Assembly: GCF_028462495.1 (NCBI RefSeq)
Contig: NZ_JAQOWX010000041.1
Location: 1 to 41,961, forward strand
Direction: 5' to 3'
Length of the DNA stretch: 41,961 nucleotides
Source of the DNA: Roseateles_E sp005503085
GTDB taxonomy: Bacteria > Pseudomonadota > Gammaproteobacteria > Burkholderiales > Burkholderiaceae_C
Position numbers and translations under genes: made by a program. Of this stretch, positions 6,984 through 16,547 are shown one piece after another. The notes beneath the pieces were generated by a model. That model was not told where the DNA came from. It was given only the letters and a program-made list of their open reading frames with translations, and did not search any database. Position 1 is the first letter of the stretch. The number at the start of each line of letters is the position of its first letter.

Positions 6984-8104
6984 ATGGCGCAGAGGGGCGG
7001 GAGGGGCGGGACGGGCAGAAGCAAGGGCAGGGGGCCGAGCCCGTCGTGACGCGAGAGATCGCGGCCGAGGCGGCGGTCTGGATCGCGCGCCTGCACGGGC
7101 CGGATCGATCGAATCACATGGAACGCGAGTGCCGAGCCTGGCAGGCGCGCTCGGCGGCACACCGGCTGGCGTTCGAACGCGGGACGGATCTGTGGATGGA
7201 GGCGGCGGGTGTCGACCGGGCCGCCGTGGCTCGCGCAGCGGCGGCCAGCAGGCCTGAGGGCCAAGGTGGGGAAGGGCAGGGCGCCAGCCCCGCGAGAGCC
7301 AGCCGCAAAGAATGGCATTGGCCGCGCCCCTGGCCGCTCGCACTGTCGCTCACAGCGGCGGTCCTCGTGGTCGCTATGCTGGTGGGCCAGCCTTGGCGCG
7401 ACATCGACAGCTATGACACCGGCATCGGCGAGCAGCGCTTGGTGATCCTGAAGGATGGCACCCGGATGTCGCTGAACACCTCGACCCGGGTGAAGGTGGA
7501 ACTCGACCAGACCCAGCGCCGCGTGCGCGTGGAAGGCGGAGAGGCGTTCTTCGAGGTCGCCAAGGATGCGAGCCGACCTTTTGTCGTGCAGGCCGCCGGG
7601 ACGGAAGTCACCGCCACCGGGACGGCCTTCGTCGTGCGGCTGACACCGTCTATTGCCGGCGCGAGTGAGGCGCTCGACGTCACGCTGGTGGAAGGCCAGG
7701 TGGTGGTGCGCGAGGCCGAGCGCCGCACCCAAACGCCCAAGATCGTGCCTCCCATCGTGATGGCGGCCGGCGAGCGGCTGCGCGTGCGAGGCGATCAAGG
7801 CACTGGTGGCAACGCTTCGAGGGCATCACCAGCGCAGCCCCAACGGGACCGGCCGCGCATGGACCAGGTGCTGGCCTGGAAGCGCGGCGAGGCGGTCTTC
7901 GACAACGCGTCGCTGCCGCAAGCGCTGGCCGAGATGAACCGCTACAGCGCGACGCCCATCATGGCGGACCCCAGCCTGGCGGTGCTGCGGATCAGCGGCC
8001 TTTTCAAGACCGGCGACAGCGCGGGCTTTGCGCAGGCGGTGGCCAAATTGCACGACTTGCGGGTTCGAGAACTTCCGGATCGGGTGGAACTGCTGCCGAG
8101 GTAG
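6980..8104 (+). CDS. FecR-type anti-sigma factor
   Basis: The 374-residue protein is a membrane-bound regulator of the FecI-type sigma factor encoded just upstream; the genes overlap by four bases. The N-terminal cytoplasmic part (AAVWIARLHGPDRSNHMERECRAWQ, about residues 30-65) is the DUF4880 sigma-binding region. One transmembrane segment lies at about 117-137 (PLALSLTAAVLVVAMLVG). The periplasmic FecR domain follows: ILKDGTRMSLNTSTRVKVEL ... GEAFFEVAKDASRPFVVQAAGTEVTATGTAF. A C-terminal STN-like region (LPQALAEMNRYSATPIMADPSLAVLRISGLF) would contact a TonB receptor in typical systems. The initiator is GTG. FecR proteins normally sense a receptor encoded next door; here the next gene is convergent and unrelated, so the signal source is unknown. 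Confidence 0.9.
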   Translation: MNGAEGREGRDGQKQGQGAEPVVTREIAAEAAVWIARLHGPDRSNHMERECRAWQARSAAHRLAFERGTDLWMEAAGVDRAAVARAAAASRPEGQGGEGQGASPARASRKEWHWPRPWPLALSLTAAVLVVAMLVGQPWRDIDSYDTGIGEQRLVILKDGTRMSLNTSTRVKVELDQTQRRVRVEGGEAFFEVAKDASRPFVVQAAGTEVTATGTAFVVRLTPSIAGASEALDVTLVEGQVVVREAERRTQTPKIVPPIVMAAGERLRVRGDQGTGGNASRASPAQPQRDRPRMDQVLAWKRGEAVFDNASLPQALAEMNRYSATPIMADPSLAVLRISGLFKTGDSAGFAQAVAKLHDLRVRELPDRVELLPR

Positions 8105-8314
8105 TCCAGGCGGCCCGTACCCGTGCCAGGGGAGCGCGGGCCTCATCCTTCCCGCTGGCGCGGCAAGGGCCCGCGTGCCGAACTGGCTTGCCAGATCGGC
8201 ACCCCTGGCACCCGCCACGCCCGAAGCCGGGCCGCCTGGGTGCTGATCGCCACGGCTCCACCGTCGCGCCATGCCAGCGTGCGTGTCACGCCGGCCTCAG
8301 AGTCGCCGGGGCAT

Positions 8315-8791
8315 TCACCGCCCCAGCCATTGCACCAGGAGCGTGAGCATGGAGGCCAGGACGGCGGCCGACGCATGCGTCGCCCAGGGGACCCAGCGCT
8401 CGGCGCGCTGCTGGGTCAGCCCTTGGAGGAGGGCCTGCAGGTCTTGCAGGACGACCTGTTGCCCCTTCACGGTGGCGCCGATTTGGCCCTGAAAGGCCTG
8501 CTGCGCCGCCGCAGCCAGGGCTCCGTATAGCTGTACCCCCACCTGCTTCGAGGAGGCTTGCAAGTGGGTCTGCAGATCCTGCACGGCCTGGTTCTTGGCG
8601 CGCTCCGAGATGGCGGTCAAGCGGGCTTCGAAGCCGGCCAGGGTCTGGTGCAACTGGGCGTCGCTTTTGCGCAAGGTCTGGCCGGTCTTCAGCATCTCCG
8701 GTGCCAAGGCTTCGACCTGGTTGATCAGCCGGGCCACCTCGCCGATGGCCTCGATGATCAGCGCCTCGCGGGCGGTGGACGTGCCCATCAT
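8315..8791 (-). CDS. StbC/TraM-like mobilization-region protein with C-terminal membrane anchor
   Basis: A 158-residue protein, last of three overlapping leftward genes. It is predicted to be mostly helical: QVEALAPEMLKTGQTLRKSDAQLHQTL and later QQVVLQDLQALLQGLTQQ look like coiled coil. The final segment ATHASAAVLASMLTLLVQWLG is a single membrane anchor. By position after a ParA-like stb/TraL gene it corresponds to StbC of IncW-type or TraM of IncP-type plasmids, whose molecular roles are poorly known. The sequence match alone is weak, so the name rests mainly on context. Starts are ATG at 8791 or 8788, the latter within the four-base overlap with the upstream gene. Confidence 0.6.
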   Translation of the reverse strand: MMGTSTAREALIIEAIGEVARLINQVEALAPEMLKTGQTLRKSDAQLHQTLAGFEARLTAISERAKNQAVQDLQTHLQASSKQVGVQLYGALAAAAQQAFQGQIGATVKGQQVVLQDLQALLQGLTQQRAERWVPWATHASAAVLASMLTLLVQWLGR

Positions 8792-9582
8792 GCCCTCCGT
8801 CTTGCTGCAGCGGACGCGGCGTCCGAGCGAGGCCGGCGAGGGGCGAACAGAGCCGCCTGGTCGCTGGGGGCCGCTTGGCCCAATTCCACGAGCTCCAACG
8901 CTGCGAAGCAGGCGTCGAGCTCAGGGACGACGCCCTGGGCGAGCCGCAGGTTGGCGAGCTTCTGCACCAGCGCCGCCTGCTCGGCCGGGCTGTCCGCGCT
9001 GACGATGGCGGCCTTGTAGTCGGTGGGATCGGCGGCCAGCTCGATCAAGGAGCAGTCGGTGCCACGCACCCGCGCGTACACCTCGTTGTAGGGCAAGCAG
9101 GCGCCCAGGCGCGGCTGCACGACGCCCGAGGCGGCGCAGTAGGCGAGCAGGGTCTCGAAGACGCGCTCGACCGGCTCGTCGTCCTCCAGCCGGTTGAAGA
9201 CCAGTCGCAGCCGCTCGGGCGGCACGCCGATGCGCGCCATCTCCGCCAGCGTGGCGGCCGTGTCCTGCTGCTGCTTGCGGTCGGGCACCGTCGGCACGAT
9301 GAAGGCGTCGAAGTCGGCGTGGCTGCCCTTGTAGCGGCGCATCACGCCCAGCAGTTCCTCGACATTGCTGGCGCCGACATCGACGACCAGGTCGGGCACC
9401 GTCAGCAGGGCGTCCTGCAGCTGGGCAAACTGACGGCCCCGGATCGTGATCGAGGGGGTGTCCTGGGCGTTGATGCTCTCGACGGCGATGACCTGACAGC
9501 CGGGGATGCGTGCGGCCAGGAGGTGGCGGGCGACGGTGCTCTTGCCGACGTTGCCCGAGAAGTTGATGACAGCGAGTTTCAT
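8788..9582 (-). CDS. stbB: StbB/TraL-like ParA-family ATPase
   Basis: The 264-residue product is a MinD/ParA-type P-loop ATPase of the plasmid stability and mobilization class. The N-terminus reads MKLAVINFSGNVGKSTVARHLLAARIPG. The deviant Walker A (SGNVGKST, residues about 9-16) and the following VIAVESINAQD are characteristic of StbB-like proteins. A Walker B-like LVVDVGASN occurs at about 84-92. In R388 the stb genes beside oriT act in plasmid stability and conjugation. The C-terminus is Arg/Ala-rich (PRRPRSDAASAAARRRA). The start has AAGGA upstream. It overlaps both neighbours by four bases, so the trio is translationally coupled. Confidence 0.75.
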   Translation of the reverse strand: MKLAVINFSGNVGKSTVARHLLAARIPGCQVIAVESINAQDTPSITIRGRQFAQLQDALLTVPDLVVDVGASNVEELLGVMRRYKGSHADFDAFIVPTVPDRKQQQDTAATLAEMARIGVPPERLRLVFNRLEDDEPVERVFETLLAYCAASGVVQPRLGACLPYNEVYARVRGTDCSLIELAADPTDYKAAIVSADSPAEQAALVQKLANLRLAQGVVPELDACFAALELVELGQAAPSDQAALFAPRRPRSDAASAAARRRA

Positions 9583-10034
9583 GGGATGTCCTTGTGGGGG
9601 TGAAGCAGGCGGCTGGGGTGGGTGGTGAAGAAGGCTTCGGCGGCGGCGCGGGTGTGCTCGACGAGCGGTGCGGTCGGCTGGCCTTCATCGGGCGGTGGGA
9701 TCTGCGGAGGCGGCGCACGCGGGAGCGGCGCGACCTGAGAAGGCCGCAGGGGCGAGCCGGCCGCTGATGGCGAGGGCGAAGAAGGCGAGGGCACCGCGTC
9801 GGCGTGCGCCACCGGCGTGCGCTGCGGAGGCGAGGGGATCTGGGGCGGGCGTTGGTGTAGCCGGCGCACCTCGCGGCGCAGGGCGCTGGTGCTCACCGAG
9901 ACGCCGACATCGGCCAGCGCTTCTCGGATCGCCTCATAGGTGTAGCCAGCGCTGCGAAGCCGGGCAATGTCGGCGCTGTAGCGGGCGGCTTTACGGTCGG
10001 TGCGACCGGGCGGGCGTTTGGGTTGCAGTTCCAC
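9579..10034 (-). CDS. StbA/TraK-like DNA-binding protein
   Basis: First gene of the leftward stb-like operon. Residues 1-65 are basic with a predicted helix-turn-helix (RKAARYSADIARLRSAGYTYEAIREALADVGVSVSTSALRREVRRLH), suited to binding DNA near oriT. Residues about 65-130 are a Pro/Ser-rich linker, and the tail contains HTRAAAEAFFTTHPSRL. StbA and TraK proteins bind repeats by the origin of transfer and regulate mobilization genes; the assignment is by context plus the N-terminal motif. The start codon lies about 270 bp from the oriT candidate at 10304-10339, on the side expected for such genes. Confidence 0.6.
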   Translation of the reverse strand: MELQPKRPPGRTDRKAARYSADIARLRSAGYTYEAIREALADVGVSVSTSALRREVRRLHQRPPQIPSPPQRTPVAHADAVPSPSSPSPSAAGSPLRPSQVAPLPRAPPPQIPPPDEGQPTAPLVEHTRAAAEAFFTTHPSRLLHPHKDIP

Positions 10035-10303
10035 GGCAGTGCCTCGCGGTGGTGATGCAACAAACTTAGGCGCGGTTGGGGCGTGGTCGCGTGCTGAATT
10101 CTGCGAAAAATCAGCACCTTTGAGGCTGCTCTGGGGCGGCTGCGAAGCGGGTCAGCGGCGAGGGCGTCGGCTTTGCGGCGGATGGGCGCCGGGTTCCCGT
10201 CGGCTCGGTCGCCTTGCGGCTGCCTAGGGGGGCGGCTATGCGTCGCCTTTGGGGCGGAAAACGGCCTTCAATCCGAATCAACGTATAACAAAAGACACCT
10301 AGT

Positions 10304-10339
10304 GCAGGATAGGCTGGCCGCCAGCATTTGGCGGCCAGC
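10304..10339 (-). other. candidate origin of transfer (oriT) with MOBP-type nic core
   Basis: On the minus strand a perfect 10-bp inverted repeat (GCTGGCCGCC and GGCGGCCAGC, plus coordinates 10313-10322 and 10330-10339, 7-base loop) is followed directly by CTATCCTG then CAC. RP4-type MOBP origins have an inverted repeat just before the nic core YATCCTG|Y. The predicted nick falls between G and C at plus positions 10306/10305. The site lies upstream of the leftward stbABC-like operon, and a MOBP-type relaxase gene is present at 1694-2695. This layout is strong support, but no transfer has been shown. Confidence 0.65.
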
Positions 10340-10453
10340 GCCGCCGTCGCGATGGGCTGTGCCGGCGGCTCACAAACCTGGATGAGGCCGCCGTCAAGCT
10401 CACTTGCAACGCTTTGGTCCCGAGCCATCATCAGTGGCTGCGGTCTACGTCGT

Positions 10454-10518
10454 GTGGCCTCCGATCCATCGGCCTCGCGGCACGAACTGGGTCTGGGTGA
10501 TACCGATGCAGTTTCTCG
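10454..10518 (+). pseudogene. fragment of a duplicated T1SS ABC-exporter N-terminal domain
   Basis: These 65 bases match 10820-10884 inside the exporter gene (about 54 of 65 identical, my count). Both translate to near-identical peptides: VASDPSASRHELGLGDTDAVSR here and VAADPSALRHELGLGDTDPVSR in the exporter. The match stops abruptly on both sides and the frame ends at 10534. It is the remnant of a second copy of the C39-like domain, probably left by recombination at the edge of the mobile element. The rest of 10340-10678 holds no gene. Confidence 0.75.
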
Positions 10519-10651
10519 TTTGAAGCGGTGCTGAACCAAGAAGCGTGACTGATTGATGAAGCCTCCGCCCCCCAGGAGAGGGATTCCCTGAAGTTCAACG
10601 TTTCGCCGACCATCTTCCGCAACTGTTAAGTTGTGTGAAGAAGAACAGATA

Positions 10652-10674
10652 GCCGCTGATAGCGGCCCAGGGAG
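10652..10674 (+). promoter_or_regulatory. leader hairpin and ribosome-binding site of the T1SS operon
   Basis: GCCGCT (10652-10657) pairs with AGCGGC (10661-10666) across a GAT loop, four bases before GGGAG (10670-10674), which precedes the ATG at 10679. The hairpin could modulate translation of the exporter gene. No convincing -35/-10 promoter was found upstream. Confidence 0.35.
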
Positions 10675-10678
10675 TCCC

Positions 10679-12906
<2,228 letters not shown>

Positions 12907-12910
<4 letters not shown>

Positions 12911-14352
12911 GCGCGGCAGTTGACAGCACCGGCACCGCCGCCCGCCATCCGGCCCGCGAGCTGCTGGCTCGTTACGGCGCCATCTTCAAGGCCGCCTGGG
13001 CGCACCGCGATCAGCTCGCTGGCCCGAAGCGCCTGGCCGACGAGCGGGCCTTCCTGCCGGCCACCTTGGCGCTGCAAGAGACCCCGCCACATCCGGCGCC
13101 GCGCCGGGCCATCTTCGTCATCTGCAGTCTGTTCGTGATCGCCCTGCTGTGGGCCATCTTCGGCAAGATCGACATCGTCGCTGTGGCGCAGGGCCGCATC
13201 ATCGTCAGCGAGCGCAGCAAGACCATCCAGCCGCTGGAGACCAGCGTGGTCAAGTCCATCCATGTGAAGGATGGCGACAAGGTGCAGGCCGGCCAGCTTC
13301 TGATCGCGCTGGACGCCACCGCCACCCAGGCCGATGCCAACCGGGTGGGCCAGGAGCGCGGGGCCAGCGTCAGCGATCTGCTGCGGGCACAGGCCCTGCT
13401 CGCGAGCCTGGACGGTGGGGGCATGCCGCGCCTGCCGGAGACGCAAGACCTGACATCCACGGAGCGCCTGGCCGCCCAAGCCCAGCTCGCCAGCGACTGG
13501 GCCGATATCAGCGCCAAGCTCTCCAAGCTCGATGCCGAGATCGCCCGGCGCCGTGCCGAGATCGCCACGGTCGAGCAGCAGGTCAGCAAACTGCAGACGA
13601 CTCTGCCCTTGGCCCAGCAGCGGGAGCGCGATTACCAGGGCCTGGCCGAGCAGGGCTTCATGGCCGGCCACGCCGGCCAGGATCGTCGGCGCGAACGCAT
13701 CGAGCTGGAGCGCGACCTGGCCACGGCGCTGGCCCGGCGCAGCGAGACACAGGCGGCGCTCAAGGAGAGCGAGCAGTCGCGCAGTGCCTACCGTGCCGAG
13801 ACCCAGCGGGCCCTGCGCGAGCTGTTGACCCAGGCCCAGCTGAAGTCCCGGCAGCTCGGCGAGGAGGCCAGCAAGGCGGACAAGCGCAATGCGCTCACCC
13901 AGCTGACCGCGCCGGTGGCCGGCACCGTGCAGCAGCTGGCGGTGCACACGGCCGGCGGGGTGGTCACCGAGGCGCAGGTGCTCTTGGTGCTGGTGCCCGA
14001 CGATGCCGAAGTGACCGCCGAGGTGGTTCTGGAGAACAAGGACGTGGGCTTTGTGCGGGAGGGCCAGGCGGCCGAGATCAAGCTGGAGACCTTCCCCTTC
14101 ACTCGCTACGGCACGGTGGCGGCCGAGGTCAAGAGCATCAGCGCCGATGCGGTCAATGACGAGAAGCGCGGCGCGATCTTCCCGGCGACCCTGGTGCTCA
14201 AGCAAAGCACCCTGGCCGTCGACGGCAAGACCATCCGATTGGCGCCGGGCATGAACCTGACGGCCGAGATCAAGACCGGCAAGCGCCGCGTGATCGACTT
14301 CCTGCTCAGTCCTGTGCAAAAGCATGTGGATGAGAGCCTCAAAGAGCGCTGA
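12907..14352 (+). CDS. type I secretion membrane-fusion protein (HlyD family)
   Basis: This 481-residue adaptor would bridge the ABC exporter and an outer-membrane TolC-type channel. The N-terminal cytoplasmic part is followed by one transmembrane helix (IFVICSLFVIALLWAIFG, about residues 68-85). A lipoyl-like half-motif comes next (GRIIVSERSKTIQPLETSVVKSIHVKDGDKV), then a long periplasmic coiled coil (about 150-330, e.g. LDAEIARRRAEIATVEQQVSKLQ). The second lipoyl half (LTAPVAGTVQQLAVHTAGGVV) and a beta-barrel domain ending GMNLTAEIKTGKRRVIDFLLSP complete the HlyD plan. It overlaps the exporter gene by four bases. No TolC homologue is in the window, so the channel must be encoded elsewhere. 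Confidence 0.95.
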
Positions 14353-14378
14353 CGCGCGTTCACTCGCTCGCCCGCACC

Positions 14379-15698
14379 ATGCGCTTGCTGATCATTCATC
14401 AGAACTTCCCCGGCCAGTTCAAGCACATGGCTGCCGACTGGGCCAGGCGGCCGGGCTGGGAGGTGGTCGGTATTGGGCGCGACACGGCGCCGGGGCTGCC
14501 GGATGTATCCGAGCTGCGGCTGATCCGCTACAAGCCGCATCGCGGCGTCAGCAAGGATCAGCACCACTACCTGCGCCGGATGGAAGACGCGGTGCTGCAT
14601 GGACAGGCGGTGGCGCGGGTGCTGCTCAAGCTGAAAGCTCAGGGCTTCAGGCCGGACGCCATCCTCGCGCATCCCGGCTGGGGCGAGACCCTGTATGCCA
14701 AGGATGTGTTTCCTGATGCCCGGCTGGTTCACTATGCCGAGTGGTTCTACAACGCCCAGGGTGCGGACATCGGTTTCGATCCCGAGTTTCCGGTTTCCTT
14801 CGACGACCTGGCGCGCGTCCGCAGCTGGAACGCGCTGCATCTTCTGAATCTGGAGAACTGCGACGCGGCGATCAGCCCGACGCAGTGGCAGAAGGCCCAG
14901 CACCCGAAGGCCTACCTCGACAAGATCACCGTGGCCCATGAGGGCATCGATACCGAGAACCTGGGGCCGGACCCGAACGCCCGGATCAAGCTGCCCAGCG
15001 GTCTGGTGCTGAAGGCGGGCGATCCGGTGGTCACCTATGTGGCGCGCAATCTGGAACCCTATCGAGGTTTTCATAGCTTCATGCGGGCGCTGCCGGCGAT
15101 CCAGGCGGAGCACAAGACTTGCCACACGGTGATCGTCGGTGGCGACGAGGTCAGTTATGGCTCACGGCCCAAGGACCCGAGATACAAGAACTGGCGCGAG
15201 CAGATGCTGGCTGAGGTGGGGTCAAGACTTGACCCTAAGCGGACACATTTTGTGGGCAAGCTGGCTTATGGGGATTACAAGCGGCTGCTGCAGGTGAGCA
15301 GCGCGCATGTCTATCTGACCTACCCCTTTGTGCTGAGTTGGTCCTGTCTGGAGGCGATGGCGTCGGGGTGTCTGGTGATTGGGTCGGATACGGCGCCGGT
15401 GCGGGAGGTCTTGCAGGATGGGGTGAATGGGGTGATGGAGCCGTTTGGGGATGAGCGGCGGTTGGCAGACCAGATCGTGCATGGGTTGGTTGAGCGGCGA
15501 GATGGCATGCGAGCCGAGGCCCGAAGAATGGTGCGTAGTGGGTTTGCCAGGGATTCCGGGGAAGCAAGTTTCATGAGCGGTGTTGCGCCTTGGGCGCGGG
15601 CATTCCTTGCCCATCAAATTGATCAGGACCGGGTGAGCGCGTCAACTCATCAAGTGCTGCGGGACGATATTGCAGAAATGGAAAGTCGGCGGGTATGA
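14379..15698 (+). CDS. GT4-type glycosyltransferase in the T1SS operon
   Basis: A 439-residue glycosyltransferase of the GT-B fold, family 4-like. The N-terminal half begins MRLLIIHQNFPGQFKHMA, with DAILAHPGWGE and YAEWFYN. The C-terminal half has VTYVARNLEPYRGF, an HTVIVGG strand and the donor-binding segment SWSCLEAMASGCLVIGSDTAPVREVL. It begins 26 bases after the HlyD gene, so it is very likely co-transcribed; it could modify the RTX protein or a surface glycan that anchors it. The acceptor is unknown. From about residue 380 the sequence no longer looks like a typical family C-terminus, and codon choice from about 15220 on differs from the rest, so the tail may have been altered by recombination or a frameshift. 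Confidence 0.85.
   Translation: MRLLIIHQNFPGQFKHMAADWARRPGWEVVGIGRDTAPGLPDVSELRLIRYKPHRGVSKDQHHYLRRMEDAVLHGQAVARVLLKLKAQGFRPDAILAHPGWGETLYAKDVFPDARLVHYAEWFYNAQGADIGFDPEFPVSFDDLARVRSWNALHLLNLENCDAAISPTQWQKAQHPKAYLDKITVAHEGIDTENLGPDPNARIKLPSGLVLKAGDPVVTYVARNLEPYRGFHSFMRALPAIQAEHKTCHTVIVGGDEVSYGSRPKDPRYKNWREQMLAEVGSRLDPKRTHFVGKLAYGDYKRLLQVSSAHVYLTYPFVLSWSCLEAMASGCLVIGSDTAPVREVLQDGVNGVMEPFGDERRLADQIVHGLVERRDGMRAEARRMVRSGFARDSGEASFMSGVAPWARAFLAHQIDQDRVSASTHQVLRDDIAEMESRRV
15219..15235. repeat. 17-bp palindrome inside the glycosyltransferase gene
   Basis: GGGTCAAG-A-CTTGACCC is a perfect palindrome with a one-base centre. It coincides with the point where codon choice in the gene changes. A related word, GGGTCAGGTCTTGA, occurs at about 39766 in an ABC permease gene. 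It may be a dispersed repeat of this genome; one window cannot establish that. Confidence 0.5.
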
Positions 15699-15783
15699 AA
15701 GATATGAATTCTCAAGGAACAGCTGCGTATCGACGCCTTCAACGCATATCGCTTTCGTCTTCTGCAGTCGCAGGTCTGTTTCC

Positions 15784-16545
15784 ATGAGCACACATCCTCG
15801 ATCACAGTTTCGACCGCACCTGCTCATGGGAAGCTTCGCGCTGATGTTGTTCGCCTTGCTGGGTTGCAAGCCCAGCGCGGAGGAAGAAGCCAAGATAGCT
15901 ACCCGCTTGAAGGCCGAGGCTGAGCGACAGGAGGAGTTGTGTCGCGATAAAACCAGCTGTGGCGAGAAGCCCCCGGTGGGGTTGAAGGTCGACTACACCA
16001 AGCACGCGCTTCGCAAATGGAATAACCATTGGTTCTTGGTGCCGCGTGACTACGACGCGCACTTCGGAATGAAGTTCCGGTGGCCTAGCAGGACCACAAG
16101 TGGCCGAGACCCGACCAAGCACGATCCTAACGACTGGGTTGTCCAGTTGCAGATCCGTTCCCACGACATTCCTCCAGAGCCGCGTGGACATCGACGCCTG
16201 GAGATAGCCGCACGTGAAGGGCGAGTCAGTAACCGAGTCACGCTTCGGCCTGGGCTGGACCGATTGGAGTACCGCGATGTTGATCGAGCCACCGGAGTTC
16301 CCTCCAAGTATTTCGTATTTACCGAGTACGTAGCCACTGATCGGCGCGATCCGGAGGGGCAGCCTCCAGTACTTCGATGCAGAACAGATCTTGCAGACCC
16401 TCAGAACGCTGGAGGCGGAGGTGGTTTTGTTTGGCGAGAGGGAATTCTGGTCGAGATTCTTATTCGATCCGGAAACATTTGCGAAGACTGGCCCGAGATC
16501 TACGACGAAGTGATCCGAGTTCTTGAGTTGACCGAGAAGGTGTGA
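15784..16545 (+). CDS. putative lipoprotein encoded directly before the RTX gene
   Basis: The 253-residue product has a lipoprotein signal: basic HPRSQFRPHL, hydrophobic MGSFALMLFALLG and Cys28 in the lipobox LLGC. The mature part is hydrophilic and charged with further cysteines (CRDKTSCGEK, RCRTD, NICEDW), suggesting a disulfide-containing periplasmic domain. I do not recognise the family. The frame extends upstream to 15670, but the ATG at 15784 gives the proper signal peptide. The stop abuts the RTX start, so the two genes are surely co-expressed. Possible roles are protection of the producer against the RTX protease, or a secretion/anchoring accessory. Both are inferred only from position. 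Confidence 0.7.
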   Translation: MSTHPRSQFRPHLLMGSFALMLFALLGCKPSAEEEAKIATRLKAEAERQEELCRDKTSCGEKPPVGLKVDYTKHALRKWNNHWFLVPRDYDAHFGMKFRWPSRTTSGRDPTKHDPNDWVVQLQIRSHDIPPEPRGHRRLEIAAREGRVSNRVTLRPGLDRLEYRDVDRATGVPSKYFVFTEYVATDRRDPEGQPPVLRCRTDLADPQNAGGGGGFVWREGILVEILIRSGNICEDWPEIYDEVIRVLELTEKV

Positions 16546-16547
16546 CC

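Noticed and set aside
16542..16547. GTG at 16542 as start of the giant RTX gene
   Set aside because: ATG at 16548 has better spacing to the GAGAAGG site and is the stronger codon; the difference is only two residues.
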